Below are positions 26,798-34,863 of a DNA stretch of 64,000 nucleotides, one piece after another. The stretch covers positions 248,001 through 312,000 of the forward strand of contig CAYFKR010000001.1 of NCBI GenBank assembly GCA_964343835.1. The letters run 5' to 3'. The translations under genes and the position numbers were made by a program. Every line of letters begins with the position of its first letter. Position 1 is the first letter of the stretch. This DNA is from CALEMW01 sp964343835 (lineage in GTDB: Bacteria; Krumholzibacteriota; Krumholzibacteriia; LZORAL124-64-63). Under the pieces are notes generated by a model. It saw only the letters and a program-made list of their open reading frames with translations. It made no database searches and was not told the DNA's origin.

Positions 26798-27957
26798 CAG
26801 AACTCCAGGATGAGCTTGGGCCACTCGTTGAGCTTCTTCTCGAAGGAGCCGGGCTCGAAGTCGTCGATGTGGACGACCGTCTCGGTGCCGCCGGCGAGGA
26901 TCGTCTCGTGGACGTGCTTCTGGATGCCGTTGCTGCGGTCCTCCAGGAGGTTCCGCGTGACCATCCAGGTATCGAAGATGCGCCGACCGATGACCGTGTG
27001 CAGGGTCAGGCCGTTGACGATCACGCGGTCGAAGGCCTGGATGTGGAAGCTGCCCTGCTTCAGCCCGAACAGCACCACCTCGCCGCCGCGCCGCGTGCTC
27101 TGGATGGCGTTGTTGACGCTGCTGTTGAAGCCGGCCATCTCCACCGCCACGTCCACGCCGATTCCCCGAGACGCCTCGCGCACGGCCTTCACGGCCGTCT
27201 TGTCCGCGGCCCAGCCGTGCTTGGGGGCACGGGAGAGGTCCAGGGGGATCACCTCGTCGGCGCCCAGGCGGCGGGCCATCTCGCGGTTCTTCTCCAGGGG
27301 CTCCACGCCGATCACGCGGGAGGCGCCCATGGCTTTGGCCACCAGGATCACGAAGAGGCCGATGGTGCCGCAGCCGAACACGGCCACGGTCTTGCCGCGC
27401 ATGTCCGCCACCTGGCAGGCGTGGACCGCGTTGCCGAAGGGCTCCTGCACCGCGGCGACCTTCAGCTTGATCTTCTTCTTGTCCGTGGGCCAGAGCACCG
27501 CCGCCGGCAGCTTGATGTACTCGGCGAAGCAACCGTCGCGGCTGATGCCGATGATGCGGTCGTCGGCGCAGATGTGGGTCTGGCCGATCATGCACTGGTG
27601 GCACACGCCGCAGATCACGTGGGACTCGGTGGAGACGATGTCCTTGGGCCGGTATCCCCACTTGGCGTCCACGCGCGAGCCGACCTCCACGATCTCGCCC
27701 ACCATCTCGTGGCCGATCACGCGACGGGTGGCGCCCTCGCCCTTGAGGCTCTCGAAGATCATGCCCTTGAAGGCGGTGCGGTTCCAGATGCCGCGGTCGC
27801 TGCCGCAGAATCCGGCGAAGATGATCTTCACGATCACCGAGACGGCGTCGGACGGCGTGGCCTGCTCGTCGAGGACGGGGCGGGGGACGTCCTGCCGCTG
27901 GAAGCCGCGGGTCTTGTCCCAGGGCATGGAGGACTTGTCGTAGACCAGGGCCTGCAT
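26797..27957 (-). CDS. Zinc-dependent medium-chain dehydrogenase (threonine/sorbitol dehydrogenase-like)
   Basis: A 386-residue MDR dehydrogenase. Catalytic-zinc ligands lie in AGFCGSDRGIW and GHEMVGEIVEVG. The structural-zinc loop has the Cys cluster CGVCHQCMIGQTHIC. The Rossmann fold has VAVFGCGTIGLFV (about residue 190) and an acidic residue in IGVEPLEKNRE, indicating NAD rather than NADP. It oxidises an alcohol or polyol; threonine and glucose dehydrogenases are the nearest types, but the substrate is not determined. Start ATG 27957 begins MQALVYDK; the longer open frame to 28491 lies antisense in parA. It is first in an operon with the SelW-like selenoprotein and HAD phosphatase, which hints at a redox pathway acting on a phosphorylated alcohol. 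Confidence 0.88.
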   Translation of the reverse strand: MQALVYDKSSMPWDKTRGFQRQDVPRPVLDEQATPSDAVSVIVKIIFAGFCGSDRGIWNRTAFKGMIFESLKGEGATRRVIGHEMVGEIVEVGSRVDAKWGYRPKDIVSTESHVICGVCHQCMIGQTHICADDRIIGISRDGCFAEYIKLPAAVLWPTDKKKIKLKVAAVQEPFGNAVHACQVADMRGKTVAVFGCGTIGLFVILVAKAMGASRVIGVEPLEKNREMARRLGADEVIPLDLSRAPKHGWAADKTAVKAVREASRGIGVDVAVEMAGFNSSVNNAIQSTRRGGEVVLFGLKQGSFHIQAFDRVIVNGLTLHTVIGRRIFDTWMVTRNLLEDRSNGIQKHVHETILAGGTETVVHIDDFEPGSFEKKLNEWPKLILEF

Positions 27958-28073
27958 GGTTCGCTCCACGGAGCGCCTCCCGGGGGGAAGGGGATGGGTG
28001 GCGGACACGGAAAAGCGCCGCCGACCTCCAAGGTACAACGGCGCCTCCGGGGGATCAACCCGCCGCGGGCGGG

Positions 28074-29318
28074 TCAATTGATGGTGTCGTAGTCGTCGTC
28101 GGACAGGCCCCAGTAGCCCTCGCGGTCGGAGTCGCGGGAGCGGCCGCGGCCGCCCGTCTCCTCTTCCTCGAGCAGGTCGTCCAGGGAGACCATGTCGGGC
28201 TCGCCGACGGGGTCGCCCATGGGCTCCTGCCAGGAACCGGACGAGGCGGGAGCCGCCTCCAGGTGTTCCGCCGCAGGCCGCGAACCGCCGCCGGTGATGT
28301 CGCGAAGCAGCTGCGCCAGGCCGCCGCCCATGTCCTCGGTCTCCTCGGCGGCGGACTCGGCGTGCATCGCCTCGGGCAGGCCGGGAGTGAGGAAGCTGTC
28401 GGGACCGCCGTCGGCCGCGGCCATGGCGCGCAGCACCGTGGACGCCGGGCGCTCCTCGACGGTCTCGGCCGCCTCGTCGCGCTTCAGCCACCGCAGCATG
28501 ACCTCGTCCACCAGGTCGAAGTAGGCGCGGCTGCCGGCGGAACGGCGGTCGTAGATGACCGTCGGCCGACCCTGCAGGGCCATCTCGGCCAGGCGGGTGG
28601 TGCGCGGCACGGAGCGGTCGAGCAGGTCGGAGCCGTACTCGGCGTCCAGGCTCTCGGCCACGTGGCGGCTGAGCAGGGTGCGGTGGTCAGTCATGGTCAT
28701 GAACAGCCCCTCGAGCTTCGGGGCGGGCATGTCCACGGCGGCGGAGTAGTCCCGCACGAACTCCAGGAGGCGCTTCAGCGAGGCGCGGCTCAGCTCCTCG
28801 GCCTGGACGGGCACGAGGTAGGCGTCGCTGGCGGCCACGGCGGCGCGGGTCTCGGGACCAAAGCCCGGAGGGCAGTCGATCAGGATGGTGTCCCACTCGT
28901 CGCGGGCGGCGTCCATGGCGTCCACGAAGATGCCCGGGTGGGTCTCCATGAGGCCCTTGTATTCGCGCTCTTCTTCCAGGGTCCAGGAGTCGGGCACGAC
29001 CATCTGGAGCCCATCGAGGGTGGTGTCGTGGGCGACCTCGTCCATGCCGATGCCGGAGAGGATCACGTCACGCAGGCCGCCGCGCAGCTGCTCGGGCCGG
29101 AAGCCGAGGCTCCGCGACACGCCGCACTGCGGATCGGCGCCGATGATGAGCACGCGGTGCCCGCTCAGGGCGAAGGCGGCGCCGATGTTGATGGTGGAGG
29201 TGGTCTTGCCCACGCCGCCCTTCTGGCTGACGAGGCTGATCACGCGGGCCCGGTTCAGGCCCCACGGGTTGGGCTCGGACGCGGGCGTGCGCCCGTCGAC
29301 GTCGGTGTGTTCGTGCAT
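28074..29318 (-). CDS. ParA/Soj-type ATPase with C-terminal acidic tail
   Basis: A 414-residue ParA-family ATPase. The deviant Walker A is SQKGGVGKTTSTIN (about residues 34-47), Walker A' is ILIDCPPGFGPETRAAV, and switch residues lie near IGADPQCGVSRSLG. Soj-type ParAs bind DNA and dimerise with ATP to position chromosomes, plasmids or protein complexes. No ParB or parS-like repeat is adjacent, so it may be an orphan that positions something other than the chromosome. After about residue 290 comes an unusual 120-residue low-complexity tail rich in Ala/Glu/Gly, ending in a conserved-looking acidic/aromatic WGLSDDDYDTIN. That tail may be a partner-binding site. Start ATG 29318 (MHEHTDVDG) has AAGGA eight bases upstream. 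Confidence 0.85.
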   Translation of the reverse strand: MHEHTDVDGRTPASEPNPWGLNRARVISLVSQKGGVGKTTSTINIGAAFALSGHRVLIIGADPQCGVSRSLGFRPEQLRGGLRDVILSGIGMDEVAHDTTLDGLQMVVPDSWTLEEEREYKGLMETHPGIFVDAMDAARDEWDTILIDCPPGFGPETRAAVAASDAYLVPVQAEELSRASLKRLLEFVRDYSAAVDMPAPKLEGLFMTMTDHRTLLSRHVAESLDAEYGSDLLDRSVPRTTRLAEMALQGRPTVIYDRRSAGSRAYFDLVDEVMLRWLKRDEAAETVEERPASTVLRAMAAADGGPDSFLTPGLPEAMHAESAAEETEDMGGGLAQLLRDITGGGSRPAAEHLEAAPASSGSWQEPMGDPVGEPDMVSLDDLLEEEETGGRGRSRDSDREGYWGLSDDDYDTIN

Positions 29319-29352
29319 GTCCTGAGGTCCTTCTCGCTGCTTCAGAGGTGTT

Positions 29353-30024
29353 TCAGTCTCGTTGATCTGCGAGTTCCAGAACCTTCGCCACCAGCTTCGA
29401 GATGCCATCGAAGACCTCCGTGATGCCGCCGGCCGACATGTACGCGGGGGTCGAGACCACGCGGGCGTCGTCGTCCACGACGATTCCATCCGCGGGGGCT
29501 TCGACGTGCACGGCGCCCATCGATTCGATGGCCGCTGCCGTGCCCGCGTCGTTGCCGATCGTGAGCTTGACGGGCTTCTCTTCTCCGAAGACTCGGGCGA
29601 TGATGACCGGAGCGATGCAGATCGCGCCGATGGCCTTCCCGTCGGCGTGCATCGCCTTCAGGAAGTCCGTGACCTCAGGGTTCACCGTACAGGCGGGTCC
29701 GTCCACGGCGAACGACGAGAGGTTCTTGGCGGCACCGAAGCCGCCGGGGAGAATCACCGCGTCGAAATCCTCGGACCTCAGATCGGCCACGTCCTCCACG
29801 GGACCGCGCGCGATGCGGGCGGCCTCGATCCGGACGTTGCGCGACTCCCCCCCGGCGGGTTCCCCCGCCTGGTGGTCGACGACGTGCATCTGGGCGATGT
29901 CGGGAGCGGCCACCGTCACCTTTGCGCCGGCTTCTGCCAAGGCCAGCAAGGTAGCGGTGGACTCGTGGATCTCCGCGCCATCGTAGACGCCGCAGCCGCT
30001 GAGGATCACTGCGATTCGGGACAT
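29353..30024 (-). CDS. elbB: ElbB-type glyoxalase (DJ-1/PfpI superfamily)
   Basis: A 223-residue protein of the ElbB branch of the DJ-1/PfpI fold. The start MSRIAVILSGCGVYDGAEIHE, the EDFDAVILPGGFGAAKNLS region and the nucleophile Cys in AIGAICIAPVIIARVF are typical. E. coli ElbB has weak glyoxalase activity and was linked to isoprenoid yield; its true cell role is unsettled. Length equals the family. Start ATG 30024 follows GAGGGGGGAACATC. It diverges from the double-ACT protein gene with 150 bp between them and ends 34 bp before parA, which lies downstream on the same strand and may be co-transcribed. Confidence 0.9.
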   Translation of the reverse strand: MSRIAVILSGCGVYDGAEIHESTATLLALAEAGAKVTVAAPDIAQMHVVDHQAGEPAGGESRNVRIEAARIARGPVEDVADLRSEDFDAVILPGGFGAAKNLSSFAVDGPACTVNPEVTDFLKAMHADGKAIGAICIAPVIIARVFGEEKPVKLTIGNDAGTAAAIESMGAVHVEAPADGIVVDDDARVVSTPAYMSAGGITEVFDGISKLVAKVLELADQRD

Positions 30025-30174
30025 GATGTTCCCCCCTCTTCAGGTTGGTCCGATTCTACGGGTGAGGCGGATTCTGTCAACAACGACCCTGCGGCCCGGA
30101 ATTTTATTTGGCGGGGAGAGAGCGGCTCATCATTTTGGAGGGGTCGCCCGAAGACCCATTACGGAGGAATCGCA

Positions 30175-30648
30175 ATGTCCAAGGTCGCCATCGGAGGCAT
30201 GCTCGAGACGCGGGGACTCGTCCTGGTGAAGATCCTGGGCGTGAAGCGCGGACCCGGCGTGGCCGGTCGAGCCCTGTCGATCCTGGGCGGCAAGGGCGTG
30301 AACGTGCTCTGCGTGGTGTCGTCGTCGGACAGCGGCGACCGCGAGAACATCTCGCTGGCCGTGGAGCGCGACGACCTGGACCAGGCCCTGGGCCTGCTGG
30401 GCGGCGTGCGCGAGGAGATCGAGGCCGAGCGCATCGAGTGCGTCAAGAGCGTGGCCCTGCTCTCCATCTACGGGCCCCACTTCAGCGAGCGGCCGGCCAT
30501 CGCGGGCATGATGTTCGAGGCCATGGCCGAGGGCGGCATCGACATCCACGCCATCAGCACGTCCGTGTCCACCGTCTCCTGCATCGTGGACGAGAAGGAC
30601 ATCGACGACGCGACCAGCCAGGTCTGCGAGACCTTCCTGGTTCCCTAG
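30175..30648 (+). CDS. Stand-alone double-ACT-domain protein (aspartate-kinase regulatory type)
   Basis: A 157-residue protein built from two ACT domains: residues 15-80 (VLVKILGVKRGPGVAGRALSIL) and residues 90-157 (VALLSIYGPHFSERPAIAGMM, then IDIHAISTSVSTVSCIVDE). The pattern matches the regulatory pair at the C-terminus of aspartate kinase, where it binds lysine or threonine, but the kinase domain is absent. In some bacteria a free beta subunit of this kind comes from an internal start in lysC; here it is a separate gene. It probably acts as an amino-acid sensor or a regulatory partner for an enzyme encoded elsewhere. Start ATG 30175 follows CGGAGGAATCGCA. It converges on the nucleoside kinase gene with a 7-bp gap. 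Confidence 0.8.
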   Translation: MSKVAIGGMLETRGLVLVKILGVKRGPGVAGRALSILGGKGVNVLCVVSSSDSGDRENISLAVERDDLDQALGLLGGVREEIEAERIECVKSVALLSIYGPHFSERPAIAGMMFEAMAEGGIDIHAISTSVSTVSCIVDEKDIDDATSQVCETFLVP

Positions 30649-30655
30649 CGATCCG

Positions 30656-32305
30656 CTAATACGAGAACCCGCTCTCCCCGACGAACTCCCGCAACAGCGA
30701 CGTGGGCGGCACCATGCGCGCGTCGATGGGCAGGTGCAGGCGCAGCAGCTCCAGCAGCGCCCGGGCCCGTCCGTACGAGGGGTCGTCCGTTCCCACCGCC
30801 GCCAGGCGCGGCTCCGCCCACAGCTTCAGCACGCCCAGCTCGTAGGCCAGCCCCGAGTTGAACACGAGGTCCGCGTGGTCCTGGTAGGGGAAGATCCAGC
30901 GGTCCTCGCCTTCGCGCACGCGGGGCCAGCGCGAGAGGGTCTCGCCGGCGGTGTAGCCGCGGAACTGGGCGTCGCGCACGATGCGCCGGATGATGCGGGT
31001 CATGGTGGTGGGCAGGGGCGTGACGTTGTCGATGTTGGTGTGACAGAGGGCCGACACGTACACCCGCAGCTTGTGGTCCGGATCCACCGACGAGGCCATC
31101 AGCGGGTTGAGGGCGTGGAGTCCCTCGATGATCAGGGGGGCGCCCGGCGGAATGGCGACCTCCTCGTCGCGCAGGGTGCTGAGGCCCGTCGTGAAGTCGT
31201 AGCGGGGCAGGCGGACCGGCTCGCCGGCCATCAGGGCCGAGAGGTGCTCGTTGAGCAGGTCGAGCTGGAGGGCGTCGATGGCCTCGAAGTCGTAGTGGCC
31301 GTTCTCGTCGCGGGGGGTCTGGTCGCGGTCCACGAAATAGTCGTCCAGGGACAGGGCGAAGGGCTCCAGCCCCAGCACCTGCAGCTGCACGGTGAGGCGC
31401 TTGGCGAAGCTCGTCTTGCCCGAACTGGAGGGGCCGGCGGCCAGTACGAGGCGGCCGTCGTCGGGGAGGTCGGCCACGCGGCGCGCCGCCTCCACCATGA
31501 AGGTGGTGTGGCGGGCTTCGCACAGGCGGATCAGCTCCTTCACGCGGCCTTCGGCCACCCACTTGTTGAGGCCGCCCACATCGGCCAGGTCGCGGTCCAT
31601 GGCCCACACGGCGTAGGAGCGCATGGCGTCCAGGAAGGTGCGGTGGTGGGTCTGCTCGGCCACGGCGTCGGGGGCGCCGGGGGCCGAGGGTACCAGGATG
31701 AAGCCGGGCGGCACGGGGTCCAGCCGGAAGGCCCGCAGGCAGCCGGTGGACGGGAGCATGAGACCGTGGAAGAGCTGGTCGCAGCCTTCGATGCGGTTCA
31801 GGGAAGGCGCGCCGCCGAAGACGTAACGGGTGGCCCGCCGATTGAAGGGATGGCTCGTACCCCGGGTCCGCCGCACCAGGGACCGCTGGTCGAAGGTGCG
31901 TGGGGTGACCGGCAGGTCCGCCGCCACGATCTCGCGCATGCGGCGGTCGATGGTCTCGAGGTCCTCGGGCGTGACGCCGTCGCCGAGGGTGGCGTAGAGC
32001 CCTTCGCCCGCCTTGAAGTCCACCAGGAGGGAGCGCTCGGGGAAGAGCTGTTCGCAGGCGGCGGCCAGCACGGCCGTCAGCGTGGTGACCGAGGCGGAGT
32101 GGGTCTTGGGGTGGCTCAGGCGCATCAGACCGACGGTCTCGCCGCCCCACAGGGGCTCGGCCAGGCTGCTGCGCAGGCCGTTGATGGCGCAGAGCACGTA
32201 CGGGTCGTCGCCGGAAAGGTCCATCTCGTGGATGGCCATGATCTCCTGCAACGGGGTTCCCGGCAGGATGGCGAGCTCGCGTCCCTCGATCCTCACGTGC
32301 TGCAT
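30656..32305 (-). CDS. Uridine-kinase-like nucleoside kinase with ThrRS-like N-terminal domains
   Basis: A 549-residue fusion. Residues 1-60 look like a TGS domain (VRIEGRELAILPGTPLQEIM). Residues 65-140 resemble the second N-terminal (editing-associated) domain of threonyl-tRNA synthetase (SLLVDFKAGEGLYATLGDG, TPEDLETIDRRMREIV). Residues 275-549 are a P-loop kinase of the uridine kinase/phosphoribulokinase family, with Walker A AAGPSSSGKTSFAKRL, LSLDDYFVDRDQTPRDE and the lid region around IRRIVRDAQFRGYTA. This architecture is known in Bacteroidetes and other bacteria as 'nucleoside kinase'; what the tRNA-synthetase-like part does is not known. Start ATG 32305 follows GGAGGTACGCC. It is probably monocistronic. 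Confidence 0.85.
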   Translation of the reverse strand: MQHVRIEGRELAILPGTPLQEIMAIHEMDLSGDDPYVLCAINGLRSSLAEPLWGGETVGLMRLSHPKTHSASVTTLTAVLAAACEQLFPERSLLVDFKAGEGLYATLGDGVTPEDLETIDRRMREIVAADLPVTPRTFDQRSLVRRTRGTSHPFNRRATRYVFGGAPSLNRIEGCDQLFHGLMLPSTGCLRAFRLDPVPPGFILVPSAPGAPDAVAEQTHHRTFLDAMRSYAVWAMDRDLADVGGLNKWVAEGRVKELIRLCEARHTTFMVEAARRVADLPDDGRLVLAAGPSSSGKTSFAKRLTVQLQVLGLEPFALSLDDYFVDRDQTPRDENGHYDFEAIDALQLDLLNEHLSALMAGEPVRLPRYDFTTGLSTLRDEEVAIPPGAPLIIEGLHALNPLMASSVDPDHKLRVYVSALCHTNIDNVTPLPTTMTRIIRRIVRDAQFRGYTAGETLSRWPRVREGEDRWIFPYQDHADLVFNSGLAYELGVLKLWAEPRLAAVGTDDPSYGRARALLELLRLHLPIDARMVPPTSLLREFVGESGFSY

Positions 32306-32360
32306 GGCGTACCTCCTGCCCGGAGGATACGCCTTCGAGGTCATGGTGTCATCGGAGGGA

Positions 32361-32603
32361 TCAGCCCGCGTCGCAATCCTTGGCGGCAGGGCAGGAATCG
32401 CACTTGGGGGAGGGGGCGGAGGACTTGCGCGAGTCGGTCACGTAGTAGCCGGAGCCCTTGAAGGCGATGCCGGCGCCGCCGCTGATCAGGCGCTTCACCT
32501 TGCCGCGGCATTCGGGGCAGCGGCTGCGGGGCTTGTCGGTCATGGACTGCTCGACCTCGAACTCGTGGCCGCACTTGGTGCACTCGTACTCGTAGGTGGG
32601 CAT
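32361..32603 (-). CDS. FmdB-family zinc-ribbon protein
   Basis: An 80-residue protein beginning MPTYEYECTKCGHEFEVEQ, the hallmark of the FmdB/CxxC_CXXC_SSSS regulatory family. Two CxxC knuckles (CTKC and CPEC) form a zinc ribbon in the first 35 residues. The rest is a short flexible segment (GIAFKGSGYYVTDSRK), also typical, followed by a further Cys pair (CDSC) and CDAG. The family is widespread but its function is poorly known; FmdB was first linked to amidase gene regulation. Start ATG 32603 follows CGGAGGTCCCC. It lies 55 bp upstream of the nucleoside kinase on the same strand. Confidence 0.88.
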   Translation of the reverse strand: MPTYEYECTKCGHEFEVEQSMTDKPRSRCPECRGKVKRLISGGAGIAFKGSGYYVTDSRKSSAPSPKCDSCPAAKDCDAG

Positions 32604-32743
32604 GGGGACCTCCGGGAAAAGCCGTTTCGGAAGCCCACAATATGGATCCCGATTCGGGACGCCGCAAATTCGCGCGCTTTTCGCGATGTTCCCGGTTGTT
32701 TTCGGGCCCGGGAGGCGATATGGATAGAAAGATGAAACAGACG

Positions 32744-32772
32744 TTGAGATCCCTCCCTGGAGGGACTATGTT
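32744..32772 (+). promoter_or_regulatory. Promoter of the GAPDH operon with a palindrome in its spacer
   Basis: TTGAGA (-35, 32744-32749) is followed after exactly 17 bases by TATGTT (-10, 32767-32772). The spacer is filled by an inverted repeat TCCCTCC-CT-GGAGGGA (32750-32765). A protein bound there would block RNA polymerase, so this looks like a repressor operator. No regulator gene is adjacent to identify it. Confidence 0.65.
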
Positions 32773-32816
32773 CGGTAAGCAAACAAAGTTCTGACTTCTT
32801 CCCAAGGAAGGCTGTC

Positions 32817-33839
32817 ATGTCCGTGAAACTGGGAATCATGGGATTCGGTCGGCTCGGGCGGAACATGTTCCGCATCGGCCACGACCAGCCCGACGTGACC
32901 TTCGCGGCCGTCAGCGACATCGCCGACGTCGAGACCCTGGCGTACCTCCTGCAGAACTCGACCGTCGAAGGCGATTTCGAGGACGATCTGCGCCAGAAGG
33001 GCCACTACCTGATGACCGACCGCCAGTGCACCCGCGTGGTGCACGGCTCACGCCCGGGCGACGTGCCCTGGGACGTGCTCGGCGCCGACGTGGTGATCGA
33101 GGCCACCGGCATGTTCCGCTCGCGCCAGGATCTGCAGAAGCACATCGACTCCGGCGCCAAGGCCGTGATCCTGTCCACGCCGCCCACCGGCGAGATCGAC
33201 CGCATGGTGATCAACGGCGTCAACGACCACGAGCTGACCGCCGACGACCGCATCGTGTCCAACGGCAGCAGCAGCTGCCACGCCCTGGCCGTCGTCATGA
33301 AGGTCCTGCACGAGAAGATCGGCGTGAAGCGCGCGACGATGACCACGGTCCACGCCTACACCAGCGACCAGCAGCTCAGCGACAGCGCCCGCGGCGACCT
33401 GCGCTGGAGCCGTTCGGCCGCCGAGAACATCATCCCCAACGCCAGCTGGGCCGCCGGCGCGGTCGAGGAGCTCATTCCCGACCTCCGCGGCAAGATCAAC
33501 GGCATGGCCCTGAACGTGCCGGTGTCCGCCGGCTCGAACCTGGACCTGGTGGTGGAGCTGGACAAGCCCCTGTCGGCCGAGGAGTACAACGACGTGCTGC
33601 GCGAAGCCGCGACCGGCCCCCTGGAGGGTCTGATCTCGGTGACGGACGAGCCCATCGTGTCGAGCGACGTGATCGGCGACTCGCACTCCGCGGTCGTCGA
33701 CGCCCAGGCCACCATGTCCCTGGGCAACGGCCTGATCAAGAGCGTCGTCTGGTACGACAACGGCTGGGGCTACGCCTACAGGCTGCTGGAGACCGCCCGC
33801 AAGGTCGCCGGCCTGATCCGCAGCGGGGAGGTCATGTGA
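32817..33839 (+). CDS. GAPDH paralogue lacking the catalytic cysteine
   Basis: A 340-residue protein of the type I glyceraldehyde-3-phosphate dehydrogenase fold. The NAD-binding start (GIMGFGRLGRNMFRIG, AVSDIADVET) is intact and His179 aligns with the catalytic His. At the active site it reads VSNGSSSCHALA where true enzymes have SNASCTTNCLAP, so the nucleophile is Ser152, with a shifted Cys154. Phosphate-site residues are also lost: TTTGAA becomes NASWAA, and the essential Arg (MRVPVPDG) becomes Asn233 (LNVPVSAG). It therefore probably cannot oxidise glyceraldehyde-3-phosphate and may be a regulatory partner or have another NAD-linked role. Start ATG 32817 follows AAGGAAGG. Its TGA overlaps the ATG of the canonical GAPDH, so both are co-translated. 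Confidence 0.85.
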   Translation: MSVKLGIMGFGRLGRNMFRIGHDQPDVTFAAVSDIADVETLAYLLQNSTVEGDFEDDLRQKGHYLMTDRQCTRVVHGSRPGDVPWDVLGADVVIEATGMFRSRQDLQKHIDSGAKAVILSTPPTGEIDRMVINGVNDHELTADDRIVSNGSSSCHALAVVMKVLHEKIGVKRATMTTVHAYTSDQQLSDSARGDLRWSRSAAENIIPNASWAAGAVEELIPDLRGKINGMALNVPVSAGSNLDLVVELDKPLSAEEYNDVLREAATGPLEGLISVTDEPIVSSDVIGDSHSAVVDAQATMSLGNGLIKSVVWYDNGWGYAYRLLETARKVAGLIRSGEVM

Positions 33840-34840
33840 TGAGGATCGCGATCAACGGATTCGGACGCATCGGACGCGCGGTCTTCCGCCTGCTCAACAG
33901 CAAGGAGGGCGTGGAGGTCGTGGCCATCAACGACCTGGCCGATCCCGCGGCCCTGGCCTACCTGCTGCGCCACGACACGGTCATGGGACCCTTCAAGGGC
34001 GTGGCCGAGGTCGAGGGCGACGTGATGGCCACCACGAAGCAGAAGGTCAAGATGACCCAGATCCCCACGCCCACGGAGCTCCCGTGGAAGGAGATGGGCG
34101 TGGACTACGTCATCGAGGCCACCGGCCGCTTCCGCAAGCGTTCCGAGTGCGCCTGGCACATCGAAGCCGGCGCGAAGAAGGTGCTGCTGACGGTGCCGTC
34201 CAAGGACGAGATCGACGCGACCATCGTGCTGGGCGTCAACGACGAGGACCTGAAGCCCGAGCACGAGATCGTGTCCAACGCCTCGTGCACCACCAACTGC
34301 CTGGCTCCCCTGGCCTACGTGCTGGACAAGGAGTTCGGCATCGAGCACGGGCTGATGACCACCGTGCACGCCTACACCAACGACCAGCGCCTGGCCGATG
34401 TGCCCCACAGCGACTGGCGGCGTTCCCGCGCCGCGGCGGAGAACACCATCCCCACGACCACCGGCGCCGCCCGGGCCGTGGGCAAGGTGCTGCCCCAGCT
34501 CGCCGGCAAGCTCGACGGCATGGCCATGCGCGTGCCGGTGCCCGACGGCTCGGTGGTGGACCTGGTGACCATCATGTCCAAGGACGTGACGGTGGAGCAG
34601 GTCCGCGAGGCCGTGCGCGACCACGCCAACACCGACCGCTTCCGCAACATCCTGCGCTACGCCACGGAGCCGCTGGTCAGCAGCGACATCGTGGGCGACC
34701 CGCACTCGAGCATCTTCGACTCGGAGTACACCAGCGTCCTGGGCGGCAACATGCTCAAGACCCTGAGCTGGTACGACAATGAGTGGGGGTACTCGAACAG
34801 GGTGGTGGATCTGATCGATCGGATGCATGCCCTGGGCTAG
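33839..34840 (+). CDS. gap: Glyceraldehyde-3-phosphate dehydrogenase (canonical)
   Basis: A 333-residue GAPDH, second gene of the operon. All key residues are present: INGFGRIGR dinucleotide loop, C150 in SNASCTTNCLAP, H177 in MTTVHAYTND, TTTGAA phosphate loop, R231 in MRVPVPDGS and the closing WYDNEWGYSNR. It oxidises glyceraldehyde-3-phosphate to 1,3-bisphosphoglycerate with NAD in glycolysis, or the reverse in gluconeogenesis, which the ATP-type PckA elsewhere in the window would feed. Asp32-equivalent in INDLAD supports NAD use. The ATG at 33839 shares its A with the preceding TGA (TGATG); the GGGGAGGTC preceding it lies inside the paralogue. A strong terminator follows at 34864-34896. 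Confidence 0.95.
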   Translation: MRIAINGFGRIGRAVFRLLNSKEGVEVVAINDLADPAALAYLLRHDTVMGPFKGVAEVEGDVMATTKQKVKMTQIPTPTELPWKEMGVDYVIEATGRFRKRSECAWHIEAGAKKVLLTVPSKDEIDATIVLGVNDEDLKPEHEIVSNASCTTNCLAPLAYVLDKEFGIEHGLMTTVHAYTNDQRLADVPHSDWRRSRAAAENTIPTTTGAARAVGKVLPQLAGKLDGMAMRVPVPDGSVVDLVTIMSKDVTVEQVREAVRDHANTDRFRNILRYATEPLVSSDIVGDPHSSIFDSEYTSVLGGNMLKTLSWYDNEWGYSNRVVDLIDRMHALG

Positions 34841-34863
34841 GATCCAACCGTTCCAGACACGAC

